The notes: generated by a model not told the origin, from the sequence alone. A stretch of 64,000 bases of DNA from CAZFBA01 sp964517135 (GCA_964517135.1 CAZFBA010000012.1:40541-104540); one strand, 5' to 3'; shown: positions 41,906 to 51,860, counted from the stretch's first letter. A program made the numbers and translations.

Positions 41906-44089
41906 TTAAAAGAACATATTTTTGATATCTGATGAAAAGAAGCTTTCAAGTTCTTTATTATGCTCTCTGGCAATAATACCCAGTATTTCAGTATCTGATT
42001 TTTCAAAGCGTTCAAGAGTTGTTATGAGACCGTCACGGTTTGTTTCCATTGCAGCTATTACAATTACACCATCACTGACATTTGAAATAGCAGCAAATTC
42101 AGGAAACATTAATGGCTTAGAAGGTGTATCTATAATAATAAACTCGTAATATTGCTTTAAAAAATCTATAATAGTATTAAAACCACGTGTTCCAACGTAG
42201 TCATACATATTAACAGGCTTGTTAATATGGAGAAAATGGAATACATCATTGCCTTCAACTATTATAGGAACAAAGGCTTCTTCTAACAATTGGGTCAAAA
42301 CTTCATTGTCTACCTGTTTAGAAATACGAAGATGGATGTTAATCCTGTCAATAACGTCAAGCATATCATGTTTGTTTTTGGGTAATTTAATATTGAAGTT
42401 TTTTAGCAGCTTATCTGATTGCTCAAAATCAGTAGATATAAGTATTACTGACTTATTAAGCCTTGCAAGTGTAGCGGTAATATTAGGAATAATGGATGAC
42501 ATATGCCTGCTTGTCACTGTTGACACAAAAGAAATGGCCTGGGTATCTTTCAGGTATGAGCTTCTAACCATATTAGAAACAATTTCACCATATGAAACCC
42601 CCAGAATGCTGTCTGATTTCTGAATAAACTGATCAGCATCTTTCTCAAACAGCTCCTGTGATTTAATCCATGGGATCGTACCCAGTACTTTTTTACCTGT
42701 AACCTCTTCTATTTCTCTTGAATTAGTCCATTTGTTTTCCAGTTCTTCTTTTATGGAAGCCGTGGCAATTGAAAGTAAGAATGTAATTCCCACAAGACCA
42801 ATAAATCTGGTCAAAAGAAAAATAAATACATATTTAGGAGGTGATGCCTGATCCAGAATAACAATATTATCAACAATTTCAGACTCTTTAATTTTAGCCT
42901 CAATTTGTTTTTGTTTAATGTTTTCATAAGCTGAAGCCAGTGCTTTTTCCTGTTTCTGGAGCTCTTCTAACCCCAGTATTTTAGACGGCAGGGTACTTTC
43001 CTGGGTTTTAAGTTTCTCAATACCATTATTTAAACTTGCTAACTGAGCTCTGGTAGAAGTTCGTTCAGCCTGCAATCGGGCCATCTCTGTGACCAGATCC
43101 TGTGAAGGTTTATCATACAAGCCCCTATCAATTTTAACATTGCCAAGAGTTTCTTTTTTTCGAGTTTCTATATTTTTCTTTAGCTCATTAATTTCGCTCT
43201 TAACTGATTTTACATCAGGATAATTATCTGTAAACTTTGATGATAACTGGGCATATTTTTGCTGGGCATTAGCAAGATCCTCACTGAGTTGAACTAAATA
43301 AGGATCCTCCCCTATAGAAGCCGCTCTCAGAGCAGTTTTTACATCAGAAAAATTGAGCTGATTTGAAAGATCCGAAAGTTTATTATCGTAATAATTAATC
43401 TGGCTTTTAAGCAATTCTGCTTGCTTTTGCAGCTCTACTCTTGCTTTTGTTAGCTCTGTTGTTTCATTAAGAATATCTACTGCTTTGTTTTCTACTTTAT
43501 AATCTTTAATTTCCTTGCGGATATTATCAAGCTGGCTTGCTATTTCAAGCAGCTGGTTATTCAAATATATGCTTTGCTTTGTTTCAACTGACTTTCGTAT
43601 CTCTAGATTAACGTTTTTGAACTGTTTAACGATCTCATTCAATATTATCTGCGAATTATCCTTGTTTGGCCACTTTAAAGAGATTTGAATTATATCTGTA
43701 GAAGGTTTTATCTGGGCACTAACAATATCATCATAGGTTATAAGCCAGTCACTCATTGAAACAGCGTTAATTCTTTTGTAATCTTTATTGAATTTTTTTG
43801 ATGTTTTTTCATAAACACGGCTGGCAACAGATTCAGATTCAATGATTTGAACCAGATTAAATAACGGATTACTAAATCCACTCTCTGATACAACAGTTGA
43901 ACCCCCTCCAAATGCAGCTACTATATCTTGTTTGGGAATATTTCTTATAAAAACTTTAGTGCTTGTCTTGAATAAAGGTACATAAAAGAAAATAAGATAA
44001 ACTAAAAAGATAACAACACCTGCGATTAAGCCTGATGCTACAAGCTTCTTTTCTTTCAGGATAAGTAAAAGTAATTTATTTCTTTTCAT
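41906..44089 (-). CDS. polysaccharide copolymerase with degenerate BY-kinase domain (Wzc-like)
   Basis: 727 residues from ATG 44089 (AGGATAGCTTAT before it; a TTG at 44119 would add ten). Wzz domain with membrane segments at about 19-37 and 421-443, a coiled coil between 165 and 400, and the proline motif ASPPKY (415-420). The cytoplasmic part has the fold of bacterial tyrosine kinases, with Walker B FIIIDTPS (650-657). But Walker A, normally P-G-E-G-K-S/T, reads TSRHMSSI (526-533), Walker A' is ILISTDFE (549-556), and there is no C-terminal tyrosine cluster. It should control chain length by oligomerising but not phosphorylate. Confidence 0.85.
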   Translation of the reverse strand: MKRNKLLLLILKEKKLVASGLIAGVVIFLVYLIFFYVPLFKTSTKVFIRNIPKQDIVAAFGGGSTVVSESGFSNPLFNLVQIIESESVASRVYEKTSKKFNKDYKRINAVSMSDWLITYDDIVSAQIKPSTDIIQISLKWPNKDNSQIILNEIVKQFKNVNLEIRKSVETKQSIYLNNQLLEIASQLDNIRKEIKDYKVENKAVDILNETTELTKARVELQKQAELLKSQINYYDNKLSDLSNQLNFSDVKTALRAASIGEDPYLVQLSEDLANAQQKYAQLSSKFTDNYPDVKSVKSEINELKKNIETRKKETLGNVKIDRGLYDKPSQDLVTEMARLQAERTSTRAQLASLNNGIEKLKTQESTLPSKILGLEELQKQEKALASAYENIKQKQIEAKIKESEIVDNIVILDQASPPKYVFIFLLTRFIGLVGITFLLSIATASIKEELENKWTNSREIEEVTGKKVLGTIPWIKSQELFEKDADQFIQKSDSILGVSYGEIVSNMVRSSYLKDTQAISFVSTVTSRHMSSIIPNITATLARLNKSVILISTDFEQSDKLLKNFNIKLPKNKHDMLDVIDRINIHLRISKQVDNEVLTQLLEEAFVPIIVEGNDVFHFLHINKPVNMYDYVGTRGFNTIIDFLKQYYEFIIIDTPSKPLMFPEFAAISNVSDGVIVIAAMETNRDGLITTLERFEKSDTEILGIIAREHNKELESFFSSDIKNMFF

Positions 44090-44127
44090 ATAAGCTATCC
44101 TGTAGGGGTAATAACACAACCAATTCT

Positions 44128-45285
44128 CTATTCTATCACTCTCACCTGATAACGCTTTGGATCAAACATCAAAGCCCAGTTATTATAAGTACTGGCAAAC
44201 ATGTTAGCAGGTGCAATAATGCGACTTAAATAATCAAAAGCCTTACCAATCATAGGCCTAGGCTTGTCAGGTACATATATAATGTCGTTAGGCATTATGA
44301 TTGTATCATCCTTCATAGGGTTAATTGCCGTAGTAATAAGCATTCCATTGTTATCAATTCTACTAAGATACACCTTTTTAGGGGGATATGATGCATTTCG
44401 CTGATATCCACCTGCAGCAGCAATTGCCGAATTGATGTTAGTAGATCTGGATGAATCCAGTTTGACAAGCCCCGGAGCATTAACATAACCTAATACCTTA
44501 ACAGGAACGTCTTTAGGAGAAAATGTAGCCCCTGCATACTTTTTATAATCTGAAGGATTAACTGCTACAGGCGTTGGAAGCCTTGGCACATGAACAACAT
44601 CACCCGGCATTAAATAGATATCCTGGTTTGCATCGCCAGCCTCAAGAAGCTCCAGAAGGTTCACTTCAAACTGTGCATCTTCAATTTTATTTGATATCAT
44701 TATATGTTCAAGATCAGCATCAAAAGAAATACCTCCTGCTGCTACAAGAACATTTGATAGTAATGGGGATTTTCTTATTATTCTTAATTCTGGCTTTGTG
44801 TTATTCATAAATTGAGCTTCAGATGTATTAGTATCCAGCTCATAACTTCCCGGATTTAACACTGCACCAGATACATAAACTATAAAAGGCTTCGTTTCAT
44901 CAAGGTTAATGGTAATTTGAGGATCCTTTAAATAGTACTTATACTTTTCCAGCAGCAATTCCTCAAACTCTGCAACAGTATAACCTGCTATATTTGTTGT
45001 CCCGAGAAGAGCCAGTGTAATATTGCCATCTGGTTGTATCCTGATTTTCTTTTGATCCAGCTCAGGAACACCCAGAAATGAAATACTCAAAACATCATTA
45101 GGGCCAAGCAAATACTTTCGAGTAACAAAATTTCGGTTTTCAGACAAATAGAACTTTATGTTAGACTTACCATGATTGTATTTCTCAAAATAAACATCCC
45201 CCTTATAATCATTTGCCAGAGATGGCAGCGATTGTAATGTTAAAAATGTTATTAAAATCAGGGGTATTTGAACAAAATTTTTCAC
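44128..45285 (-). CDS. polysaccharide export protein, Wza/OPX family
   Basis: 385 residues from a GTG start. Signal peptide about 1-24 (IPLILITFLTLQSLPSLA). Residues 55-140 are the Poly_export domain (YLLGPNDVLSISFLGVPELDQ...), followed by two SLBB-type beta-grasp domains (KPFIVYVSGAVLNPGSYELD and VPVKVLGYVNAPGLVKLD). OPX proteins form the outer-membrane or periplasmic channel through which polymer leaves. No lipobox is visible at the signal end, unlike Escherichia coli Wza. First gene of the minus-strand unit Wza-like, copolymerase, Wzy; 38 bases to the next. The 203-base divergent space to the GT4 gene at 45489 must hold both promoters. Confidence 0.88.
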   Translation of the reverse strand: MKNFVQIPLILITFLTLQSLPSLANDYKGDVYFEKYNHGKSNIKFYLSENRNFVTRKYLLGPNDVLSISFLGVPELDQKKIRIQPDGNITLALLGTTNIAGYTVAEFEELLLEKYKYYLKDPQITINLDETKPFIVYVSGAVLNPGSYELDTNTSEAQFMNNTKPELRIIRKSPLLSNVLVAAGGISFDADLEHIMISNKIEDAQFEVNLLELLEAGDANQDIYLMPGDVVHVPRLPTPVAVNPSDYKKYAGATFSPKDVPVKVLGYVNAPGLVKLDSSRSTNINSAIAAAGGYQRNASYPPKKVYLSRIDNNGMLITTAINPMKDDTIIMPNDIIYVPDKPRPMIGKAFDYLSRIIAPANMFASTYNNWALMFDPKRYQVRVIE

Positions 45286-45488
45286 AGTCTAACCACACAT
45301 TGCCTTATTTACTTATGATATAACAACCCGGAATAAAAAAAATAGTTACGCTGTCAAGTTTTACGAAATTTAATTAAAGAAATTTATAGTATAATTTATA
45401 AAATCTCTCCATTTGTCAGGTTAAATGGTAAAATGTTTTAGATTTTAAATGTTTAAGTGTCTTCTATTGTAATGAGAATGAAATAAAA

Positions 45489-46595
45489 ATGTCATTAAAA
45501 CCCAGAATAGCTGTTATGTCAGACCAACTCGCAGGTGGCATAGGAGGTGCAGAAAGCATAGTATTTAATGTGCTTGACATATATCCTGAAGCAGATCTTT
45601 TTACAACCGTTTATGACAAAAAGATTATACCTGAACCCTATTGTAAGAAAGATATAAAAGCAAGCTTTGTACAGAAAATGCCACTGGCAAAAAGGTTTTA
45701 TAAAGCTTATTTTCCGCTGATGCCTTTTGCGATTGAATTTCTAAATTTTCAGGATTATGATGTAATCTTTTCTTCTCATCATTCTGTTGCAAAAGGTGTT
45801 ATACCAAGACCAGACGCAGCACATATTTGCTATTGCCATTCTCCTGCTAGGTATATATGGGATATGTTCTGGGTATATTCTGATCTGAACCGCTTTAATC
45901 TGTTTCAGAGATTATTTATATGTCTAATATCTAACTATCTCAGGATGTGGGATGTTACAAGTGCTTGCAGGGTAGATTTATTCCTGGCTAATTCAAGTTA
46001 TACAGCTACCAGAATTAAGAAATATTACAACAGGGATGCCAGGATTCTCCATCCACCAGTAGACACTGAGAAATTTAATCACCAGGAATCAGAAGAGTTC
46101 TACCTCATGGCTGGTCGCCTGGTTGCTTATAAAGGGTTTGAAATGGCTGTAGATGCTTTTAATGAGTCAGGCAAAAGACTAATTATTGCTGGCGATGGAG
46201 CAGAATATCAGAAACTTAAGTCTAAAGCAAAAAATAATATTGAGCTATTAGGGAGAGTGTCTGAGAACAGACTTATAAGCTTATTTAATAGGTGTAAAGG
46301 CTTTATATTTCCCGGCAAAGAAGATTTTGGTATTGTCATGGCAGAAGCAGGTGCAGCAGGAAAACCTGTTATAGCATTCAAAGGCGGTGGAGCCCTTGAT
46401 ATTATCGAAGACAATAAAACTGGCATACTCTTTGAAAACCAGGATATACAATCACTTAACAAAGCAATCAACCTTGCAGAATCTATCTCCTGGGATCATA
46501 AATATATATCTAATGCTGTTAAAAGGTTTGATAAAAAGGTCTTCAATTCTCATATTAAAGAGATCATTGACAATGCAGATACGTTAATACGTTAA
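45489..46595 (+). CDS. GT4 family glycosyltransferase
   Basis: 368 residues. N-terminal RIAVMSDQLAGGIGGAESIV with the glycine loop, YCHSPARYIWD (common in mannosyl- or rhamnosyl-transferases of this branch), LMAGRLVAYKGFEMAV, and the E-x7-E EDFGIVMAEAG with GGGALDII. Distinct from the two cysteine-rich paralogues at 37725 and 38991. Transcribed alone, divergent from the export gene and convergent with the adhesin gene, 13 bases apart. It probably adds one sugar of the same surface polymer, though it could also serve a different glycan. Confidence 0.87.
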   Translation: MSLKPRIAVMSDQLAGGIGGAESIVFNVLDIYPEADLFTTVYDKKIIPEPYCKKDIKASFVQKMPLAKRFYKAYFPLMPFAIEFLNFQDYDVIFSSHHSVAKGVIPRPDAAHICYCHSPARYIWDMFWVYSDLNRFNLFQRLFICLISNYLRMWDVTSACRVDLFLANSSYTATRIKKYYNRDARILHPPVDTEKFNHQESEEFYLMAGRLVAYKGFEMAVDAFNESGKRLIIAGDGAEYQKLKSKAKNNIELLGRVSENRLISLFNRCKGFIFPGKEDFGIVMAEAGAAGKPVIAFKGGGALDIIEDNKTGILFENQDIQSLNKAINLAESISWDHKYISNAVKRFDKKVFNSHIKEIIDNADTLIR

Positions 46596-46608
46596 AGCCA
46601 GTATTCAA

Positions 46609-49600
46609 CTACCATGTTATTAATATAATCCTCTTGCCAGCCTCAACTGTTGCCGTATCATCAATAAATACCTGGTTTCCCGCTAATAACATAACATTTT
46701 TACCAGAAAACACGTTAGCTGTACCACCTATAAAAGCATTATTTATGGCTGTTAGTAAGGTGTTGTTACCTGCTACTGTATGTGCATTACCGTTAATAAA
46801 AGCATTTTGAACTGCCATAAGTATAATATTATTATCTGCATTTAGATTAGCACTGTCAGTAATAAATGAATCATTTACTGCTTCTAGAATTATGTTATTA
46901 CCGGCTTTAATATCTGCACTACCATTAATAATTGCATTATAGCCTGCTCTTAAAACTACATTGCTTGAGGATATAAGCCTGGCGTTATTGGCTATAAGAC
47001 TGTTATTAAAAGCGTTTAAAACAATGTTGCCTGATTGAATTTCAGTTCCATCAATAATAGAGTTATTGCCGGAAAGTAAAACGACCCTGTTTCCTGAATT
47101 TAGAGAGGCATTGCCATATAATATAGCATCAGAAAATGCCACGAGCTTAATTGTATTCCCTGCATCAACCACAGGATTGCCACTGATAAAGGCATTACCG
47201 TTTGATGCATTTAAAATAACGTTATTACCGGCTAATATTGTCGTATCTTCATTAATAATAGAGTTGTTATTGCTAGTTAAAACAACATTATTTAAAGCAT
47301 AAAGTTTAGCCTGATTACCAATAGTGCTATCAAATACTTCTGAGGTAAGTATAATACTATTTCCAGAATTTACATTGGCCTCACCATTGATAAATGAATA
47401 GTTTCCACTGTTTATCACAGTATTGTTACCTGAGTTGATATTTGCATTGCCCGTTATAAAGGCATTTTCATTCCCGTTTAATATTGTATTTGTACCACTT
47501 TCTATTGAAGCCGTACCGCTTACACTTGCACTGGCAGCATTTGAAGTTATAATTACATTCTGACCTGCAACAATTTGTGTATTTCCATTAACAAAAGAAT
47601 AGTTATCAGCCGTCAGAAGAACGTTTTTATCTGTCTGGATTACTATATTATCTGTCGTAAAAGCATTTTGTTTTGCTTCAAGTATAATATTTTCTTTTGC
47701 AGAAATATAAGCATCCCCGGTAATAAAGGCAACGCCTTCAGCTGAAAGGGTTATATCTTTTTCTGCAATAACCTCAGAGGTATCAGTTATATACGCATCC
47801 TGGCCGGCTAACAGCTTAACAGAACCAGATGACACCCGGGCATTACCATGGATACTGCTGTTGCCTGATGATTCAAGCTTAAGAGCTGATGAAACCGTTG
47901 TTGCTTCAGCATTTATAAAGGCATTATCTCCTGCAACCAGATTAATGGCATTTCCTGCTTCTATTTGTGCGTTGTTAGAGATAAAAGCTGATCCTCTGGC
48001 AGTAAGATTTATATTATTTGAGGCTTTTGCAATAGCGTTACTATTGATATAAGATAATTGCAGGGCATTAAGATTTATATTATTTGCTGTAACCTGGCTA
48101 TAGTCAGATATACGAGAATCTATATCTGCATTAAGATCTAATTTGCTGGTTGCAGATACAACTGCATTATCTCTAATAATAGCAGAACCTTCTGTTGAGG
48201 TTATATTAATGTTGTTATCTGATTTAACAAGAGCATAATCTTCTATGATAGCATCATTTTTTGAAGACATAAGAAGGTTATTGTAAGTATGAACATCTGC
48301 ATTGTTTACAATTAAAGAATATACACCTGCATTAAGCTCAACATTCTTTGCTCTGACAAAGCCTCCATCAAGTATCGAGTTGTTACGTGCTTTAAGCTGA
48401 AGGTTATTACCTGCTTCTACTCTGGCATTGCCGTAAACAAAGGAATCATTGCCCGCATTAAGCACTATCATATTTTTAGAATATACATTTGCATTATCTG
48501 TAATATATGCATTGTACTTTTCAGAGAACAAATCAATCCTTCCGGTTGATGAAACCCCTGCATTATCAGCAATAAAAGCCGTTACATCAGCAGAAATGCT
48601 TATATTATTTGCATTTACTGTTGCATTACCGTTAATACCTGCATCAAGTTTGTCTGAGACTAAAGAAAGGTTTTTGCCTGCTTCAACAGAAGCATTGCCT
48701 GTTATGTAGGTATAATTTGCACTATTTATATATAAATTATTAGCAGCTTGAACGCTTGAATAATCACGTATAAACCCATCGTTACCGGCAAGTATATCAA
48801 TATTACGGCCAGCTGCAACTTTTGAATTGTCTGAGACAAAGCTATTAACAGCAGCATCCATTATGATATCTTTACCTGCTTTAACTTTAGCGTTTTTCAT
48901 GATTGCTGTATCAACATCAGCAGTAAAATCAATTGTATTACTGACATAAGTACATGAATCACCTTCCAGTGTAGCATTATTACCAGCATATACTGTCATA
49001 TTACCTTTAGGTATTGATATATATCCAAAGTTATTAAAGTCTTCAGAAGCTTTAATAGTTATATTACCATTTTTAGCAACAAGTTTGGGAGAATATTCAG
49101 GATAACCAGTATTTACAATGTCACTTATGCTTATTCCATAGATATTTTCTGAAACAGAAGTTATACCTGTTTGCATTAATCCATTGTTTATGACATCACC
49201 TGCCTGTATATTCAGGCTATCAGTAACATTTATTTTACCTTCATTGGCAAAAACCGCAGTATTATTAACAGGAGCTAGGTCTTTTAATAAAGTATTTACA
49301 GCTAAAGGGTCAGGGTTTCCAGGAGAGATAAAGAAAGAACTCATAAAAGTCTGTGAAGGTGTAACCGCCGTAAGGCTACCAGCATTTATTACACCCTGAG
49401 GCCCTACTGTAACGCCATGAGGATTAACAAAATATATATCCCCACTGATATAGCCAGCTTTTATAGAGTTTATAATGCCATCTATATGACTGTGCTGATC
49501 ATGTACGAGATTAATCAGGGCATTAGACTTATCAGGATGAATTAAGTTTACTACATTACCCTCAGAAACATTAAATTTCTTAAAAGAGTTAAAAGCATTT

Positions 49601-49767
49601 TTCTTAATAACCGTACCTGTAGTAATGCTGGTTATTTTTCCGCTTGTATGTATTGCTGTATCAGTATTCTGGTCAACAACAATATTGTTTGCAAATACAC
49701 TATTTAAAGAAATTGAATAAGCAAGAGCAAGATATACCAGAGCTTTTGACAATTTTTGTGTTTTCAT
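46609..49767 (-). CDS. filamentous adhesin, two-partner-secretion type (FHA-like)
   Basis: 1052 residues. Signal peptide 1-26 (ending SVFA), then a TPS/hemagglutination domain to about 205, with NPHGVTVGPQGVINAGSLTA, NVVNLIHPDKSNALINLVHD and DGIINSIKAGYISGDIYFVN. From about 215 to the end the chain is 35-40 repeats of about 22 residues, of the form A-G-N-x-I-x-L-x-A-x-x-N-A-F-I-x-G-N-A (for example AGNNTLLTAINNAFIGGTAN), a right-handed beta-helix of some 800 residues. It ends on a repeat, with no anchor or toxin domain. TpsB-like transporter not in the window. Likely a long surface fibre for contact with other cells. Confidence 0.85.
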   Translation of the reverse strand: MKTQKLSKALVYLALAYSISLNSVFANNIVVDQNTDTAIHTSGKITSITTGTVIKKNAFNSFKKFNVSEGNVVNLIHPDKSNALINLVHDQHSHIDGIINSIKAGYISGDIYFVNPHGVTVGPQGVINAGSLTAVTPSQTFMSSFFISPGNPDPLAVNTLLKDLAPVNNTAVFANEGKINVTDSLNIQAGDVINNGLMQTGITSVSENIYGISISDIVNTGYPEYSPKLVAKNGNITIKASEDFNNFGYISIPKGNMTVYAGNNATLEGDSCTYVSNTIDFTADVDTAIMKNAKVKAGKDIIMDAAVNSFVSDNSKVAAGRNIDILAGNDGFIRDYSSVQAANNLYINSANYTYITGNASVEAGKNLSLVSDKLDAGINGNATVNANNISISADVTAFIADNAGVSSTGRIDLFSEKYNAYITDNANVYSKNMIVLNAGNDSFVYGNARVEAGNNLQLKARNNSILDGGFVRAKNVELNAGVYSLIVNNADVHTYNNLLMSSKNDAIIEDYALVKSDNNINITSTEGSAIIRDNAVVSATSKLDLNADIDSRISDYSQVTANNINLNALQLSYINSNAIAKASNNINLTARGSAFISNNAQIEAGNAINLVAGDNAFINAEATTVSSALKLESSGNSSIHGNARVSSGSVKLLAGQDAYITDTSEVIAEKDITLSAEGVAFITGDAYISAKENIILEAKQNAFTTDNIVIQTDKNVLLTADNYSFVNGNTQIVAGQNVIITSNAASASVSGTASIESGTNTILNGNENAFITGNANINSGNNTVINSGNYSFINGEANVNSGNSIILTSEVFDSTIGNQAKLYALNNVVLTSNNNSIINEDTTILAGNNVILNASNGNAFISGNPVVDAGNTIKLVAFSDAILYGNASLNSGNRVVLLSGNNSIIDGTEIQSGNIVLNAFNNSLIANNARLISSSNVVLRAGYNAIINGSADIKAGNNIILEAVNDSFITDSANLNADNNIILMAVQNAFINGNAHTVAGNNTLLTAINNAFIGGTANVFSGKNVMLLAGNQVFIDDTATVEAGKRIILITW

Positions 49768-49878
49768 CTTCTAACTACCTGTGCTTTAGTTGTTACTTTT
49801 TATTATAAGCTTTATTTAAGCTGCAAACGATAAAAATCAGTAATTATTACTAAATAGCTTTCAAGGGGTTCCAGATAA

Positions 49879-49908
49879 ATTATAGTATTTCCCGCAAAAC
49901 CGGGACAA
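49879..49908 (-). promoter_or_regulatory. possible promoter of the adhesin gene
   Basis: On the minus strand TTGTCC (49908-49903) and TATAAT (49884-49879) with an 18-base spacer, about 110 bases before the adhesin ATG. The rest of the 325-base gap 49768-50092 is AT-rich; a weak CCCG/CGGG inverted repeat falls in the spacer. By eye only. Confidence 0.4.
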
Positions 49909-50092
49909 TTTGTTGCAAAATATTAATATTAATTGTAGTAAATACACTTAATGGGGTATAATTGTATATAGTACACTTATATATCACAATTAAAATATTT
50001 TAAATAGTTTTGTTACTAAAATTGCCATAACTTAATAAAAATTTATATATATTAGCTTCAGATAGAACTTTTCAGCTTTTTTGAACAGAAAT

Positions 50093-50815
50093 TTATATAT
50101 CAGGTTGAATAAAGATATCATTGTCTATGTTTATTACTTTGAAATCAACATTATAGAACTCACAGAGGCTTTCTTTACAGATTATATTAGATTTATCACC
50201 ATAGATAAGCTTACCTTTTCGAGAAATAATAATAAATTTATCTCCATATTTGCAGGCAAGATTGATATCGTGCATTATAGCAATAATAGTAATGCCTCTA
50301 GCATTTAATTTCTTAAGTATATCAAGTACCATAACCTGATTTATCAGGTCAAGGCTGGCTGAAGGCTCATCAAGCAGTATTAAATCAGCTCCTGACATTA
50401 AACACAGAGCTATGTTAGCAAGCTGCAATTCTCCTCCGCTGAGGCTGTTCATATAGTTTGAAGCTTTATCCTGAAGGTTCAGTTTTTCTAAAACATCTGT
50501 GGTTTTTTGCTTTTCCTCTTTTGAAAGTGACCACTTCAGCCCTTTTTCATAGAATATGGAAGATACATATTCAAAAAGCGTTATATTTTCAGGATAAAAA
50601 GGGCTTTGAGGTATTAAAATACTTTTTCTATAAGAAGATTCATAATCCCCGCTGGCAAGTTTTCTATTACCTGCAAGAACATTGATTAACGAAGTCTTAC
50701 CGGCAGCATTAGGACCAATGATAATCGTTAATTTTGATGGCAATACCTCAAGATTGGCACCATCTACTACTACATGTTCACCGTATGCAATTTTTCCGTT
50801 GACGACCTTAAGCAT
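50093..50815 (-). CDS. ABC transporter ATP-binding protein (FecE/BtuD type)
   Basis: 240 residues. Walker A GPNAAGKTS (34-42), Q-loop in LIPQSPFYPE, signature LSGGELQLANIAL, Walker B DLILLDEPSASLD and the switch histidine IIAIMHDINLA. This is the cytoplasmic ATPase of a metal-chelate importer (siderophore, heme or cobalamin). Its start overlaps the stop of the permease gene by eight bases, so the two are translated together. All ATPase motifs are intact. The substrate cannot be told because no binding-protein gene is adjacent. Confidence 0.88.
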   Translation of the reverse strand: MLKVVNGKIAYGEHVVVDGANLEVLPSKLTIIIGPNAAGKTSLINVLAGNRKLASGDYESSYRKSILIPQSPFYPENITLFEYVSSIFYEKGLKWSLSKEEKQKTTDVLEKLNLQDKASNYMNSLSGGELQLANIALCLMSGADLILLDEPSASLDLINQVMVLDILKKLNARGITIIAIMHDINLACKYGDKFIIISRKGKLIYGDKSNIICKESLCEFYNVDFKVINIDNDIFIQPDI

Positions 50816-51860
50816 AAAACTGACTGCCTCTTATAACAATAAATGCAATAAAAATAGGAGCCCCGATCATAGATATAACAAGACCTAAAGGCAATTCAGT
50901 TGGATAAAGCAGCGTTCTGGAAACATAATCACAGAACAGTACTATCGTTGACCCAAGAAGTACGTTCATCAAAAACAATAACTTAAAGTTTTGACCAATG
51001 ATAAGCCTTGACAGGTGAGGAATAATTATACCTACAAACCCCAGAATGCCCGCAGCACAAACGCTTAAAGAAGCCATAAATGATGAAAGTATTACTATTA
51101 TAATGAAATAAATGTGTGCTCTTGAGCTTAAAGCAGTCACAATATTACCATCAAGCACAAGAAAGTTCAGCTTGGGAACCATAAATATACATATAATCAT
51201 ACCTAGAGTAAACAGAATGACCAGAGGCTTCATAATCAACAGAGAACTGCTAATATTTCCTGTCAGAACCATCACTATTGAACGGGTATGCTCACTATCA
51301 AGCAGCGTTAATGATGAAACAACTGCACTTACAAATATATTAATAGATAAACCTATTAGTATAAGCTTAACAAGAGAAAACTTTCTTAATCCAGTTAGCG
51401 AAATAACTATAAGAGAGATTAATATTGCACCAAAAAAAGCAGCTACAGAATAATAAACAGGTGGCAGACCGGCAGTAATAGCCAGCACAAGTGCAAGACC
51501 AGCACCAGAAGATACACCCGTAAAATAAGGCTCTACAAGCGGATTCTTTGTCACTGTCTGCAAAAACATACCGGATACAGCAAGACCAGTCCCTGCTATG
51601 ATAGCCTTTACAGCCTTGGGCAATCTTATTATACTTAATAGCTGCGTATTAAGATCTTCTGACTTTGAAAAAAGCCCCATTATATCAGATATTTGCAGGT
51701 TAATATGTCCGCAAAAAACCTCAAGATAGAGGCTAGCAAGAAATATTATGACAACCAGTGCTATAATTATTGTTTTTGCATGTTTTTTCATGTGAAACAC
51801 ATTAAACTTAAAGCAATACGGCTCTTCTGTTGACAATTTCGATGAAAAGCCAATTTTCAT
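50808..51860 (-). CDS. ABC transporter permease (FecCD/BtuC family)
   Basis: 350 residues with about ten membrane segments. The pattern SIIRLPKAVKAIIAGTGLAVSG, QTVTKNPLVEPYFTGVSSGAG and ILGFVGIIIPHLSRLIIG is typical of FecCD permeases, which form the membrane channel of metal-chelate importers. An in-frame ATG at 51791 would remove 23 N-terminal residues and fit the family better; neither start has a strong ribosome-binding site. Cotranscribed with the ATPase gene. No periplasmic binding protein or TonB receptor nearby, so those must be encoded elsewhere. Confidence 0.85.
   Translation of the reverse strand: MKIGFSSKLSTEEPYCFKFNVFHMKKHAKTIIIALVVIIFLASLYLEVFCGHINLQISDIMGLFSKSEDLNTQLLSIIRLPKAVKAIIAGTGLAVSGMFLQTVTKNPLVEPYFTGVSSGAGLALVLAITAGLPPVYYSVAAFFGAILISLIVISLTGLRKFSLVKLILIGLSINIFVSAVVSSLTLLDSEHTRSIVMVLTGNISSSLLIMKPLVILFTLGMIICIFMVPKLNFLVLDGNIVTALSSRAHIYFIIIVILSSFMASLSVCAAGILGFVGIIIPHLSRLIIGQNFKLLFLMNVLLGSTIVLFCDYVSRTLLYPTELPLGLVISMIGAPIFIAFIVIRGSQFYA

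Noticed and set aside
46609..49767. Long repeats taken as a CRISPR-like or satellite array
   Set aside because: The periodicity is in the protein (about 22 residues); DNA repeats are imperfect and there are no constant spacers.
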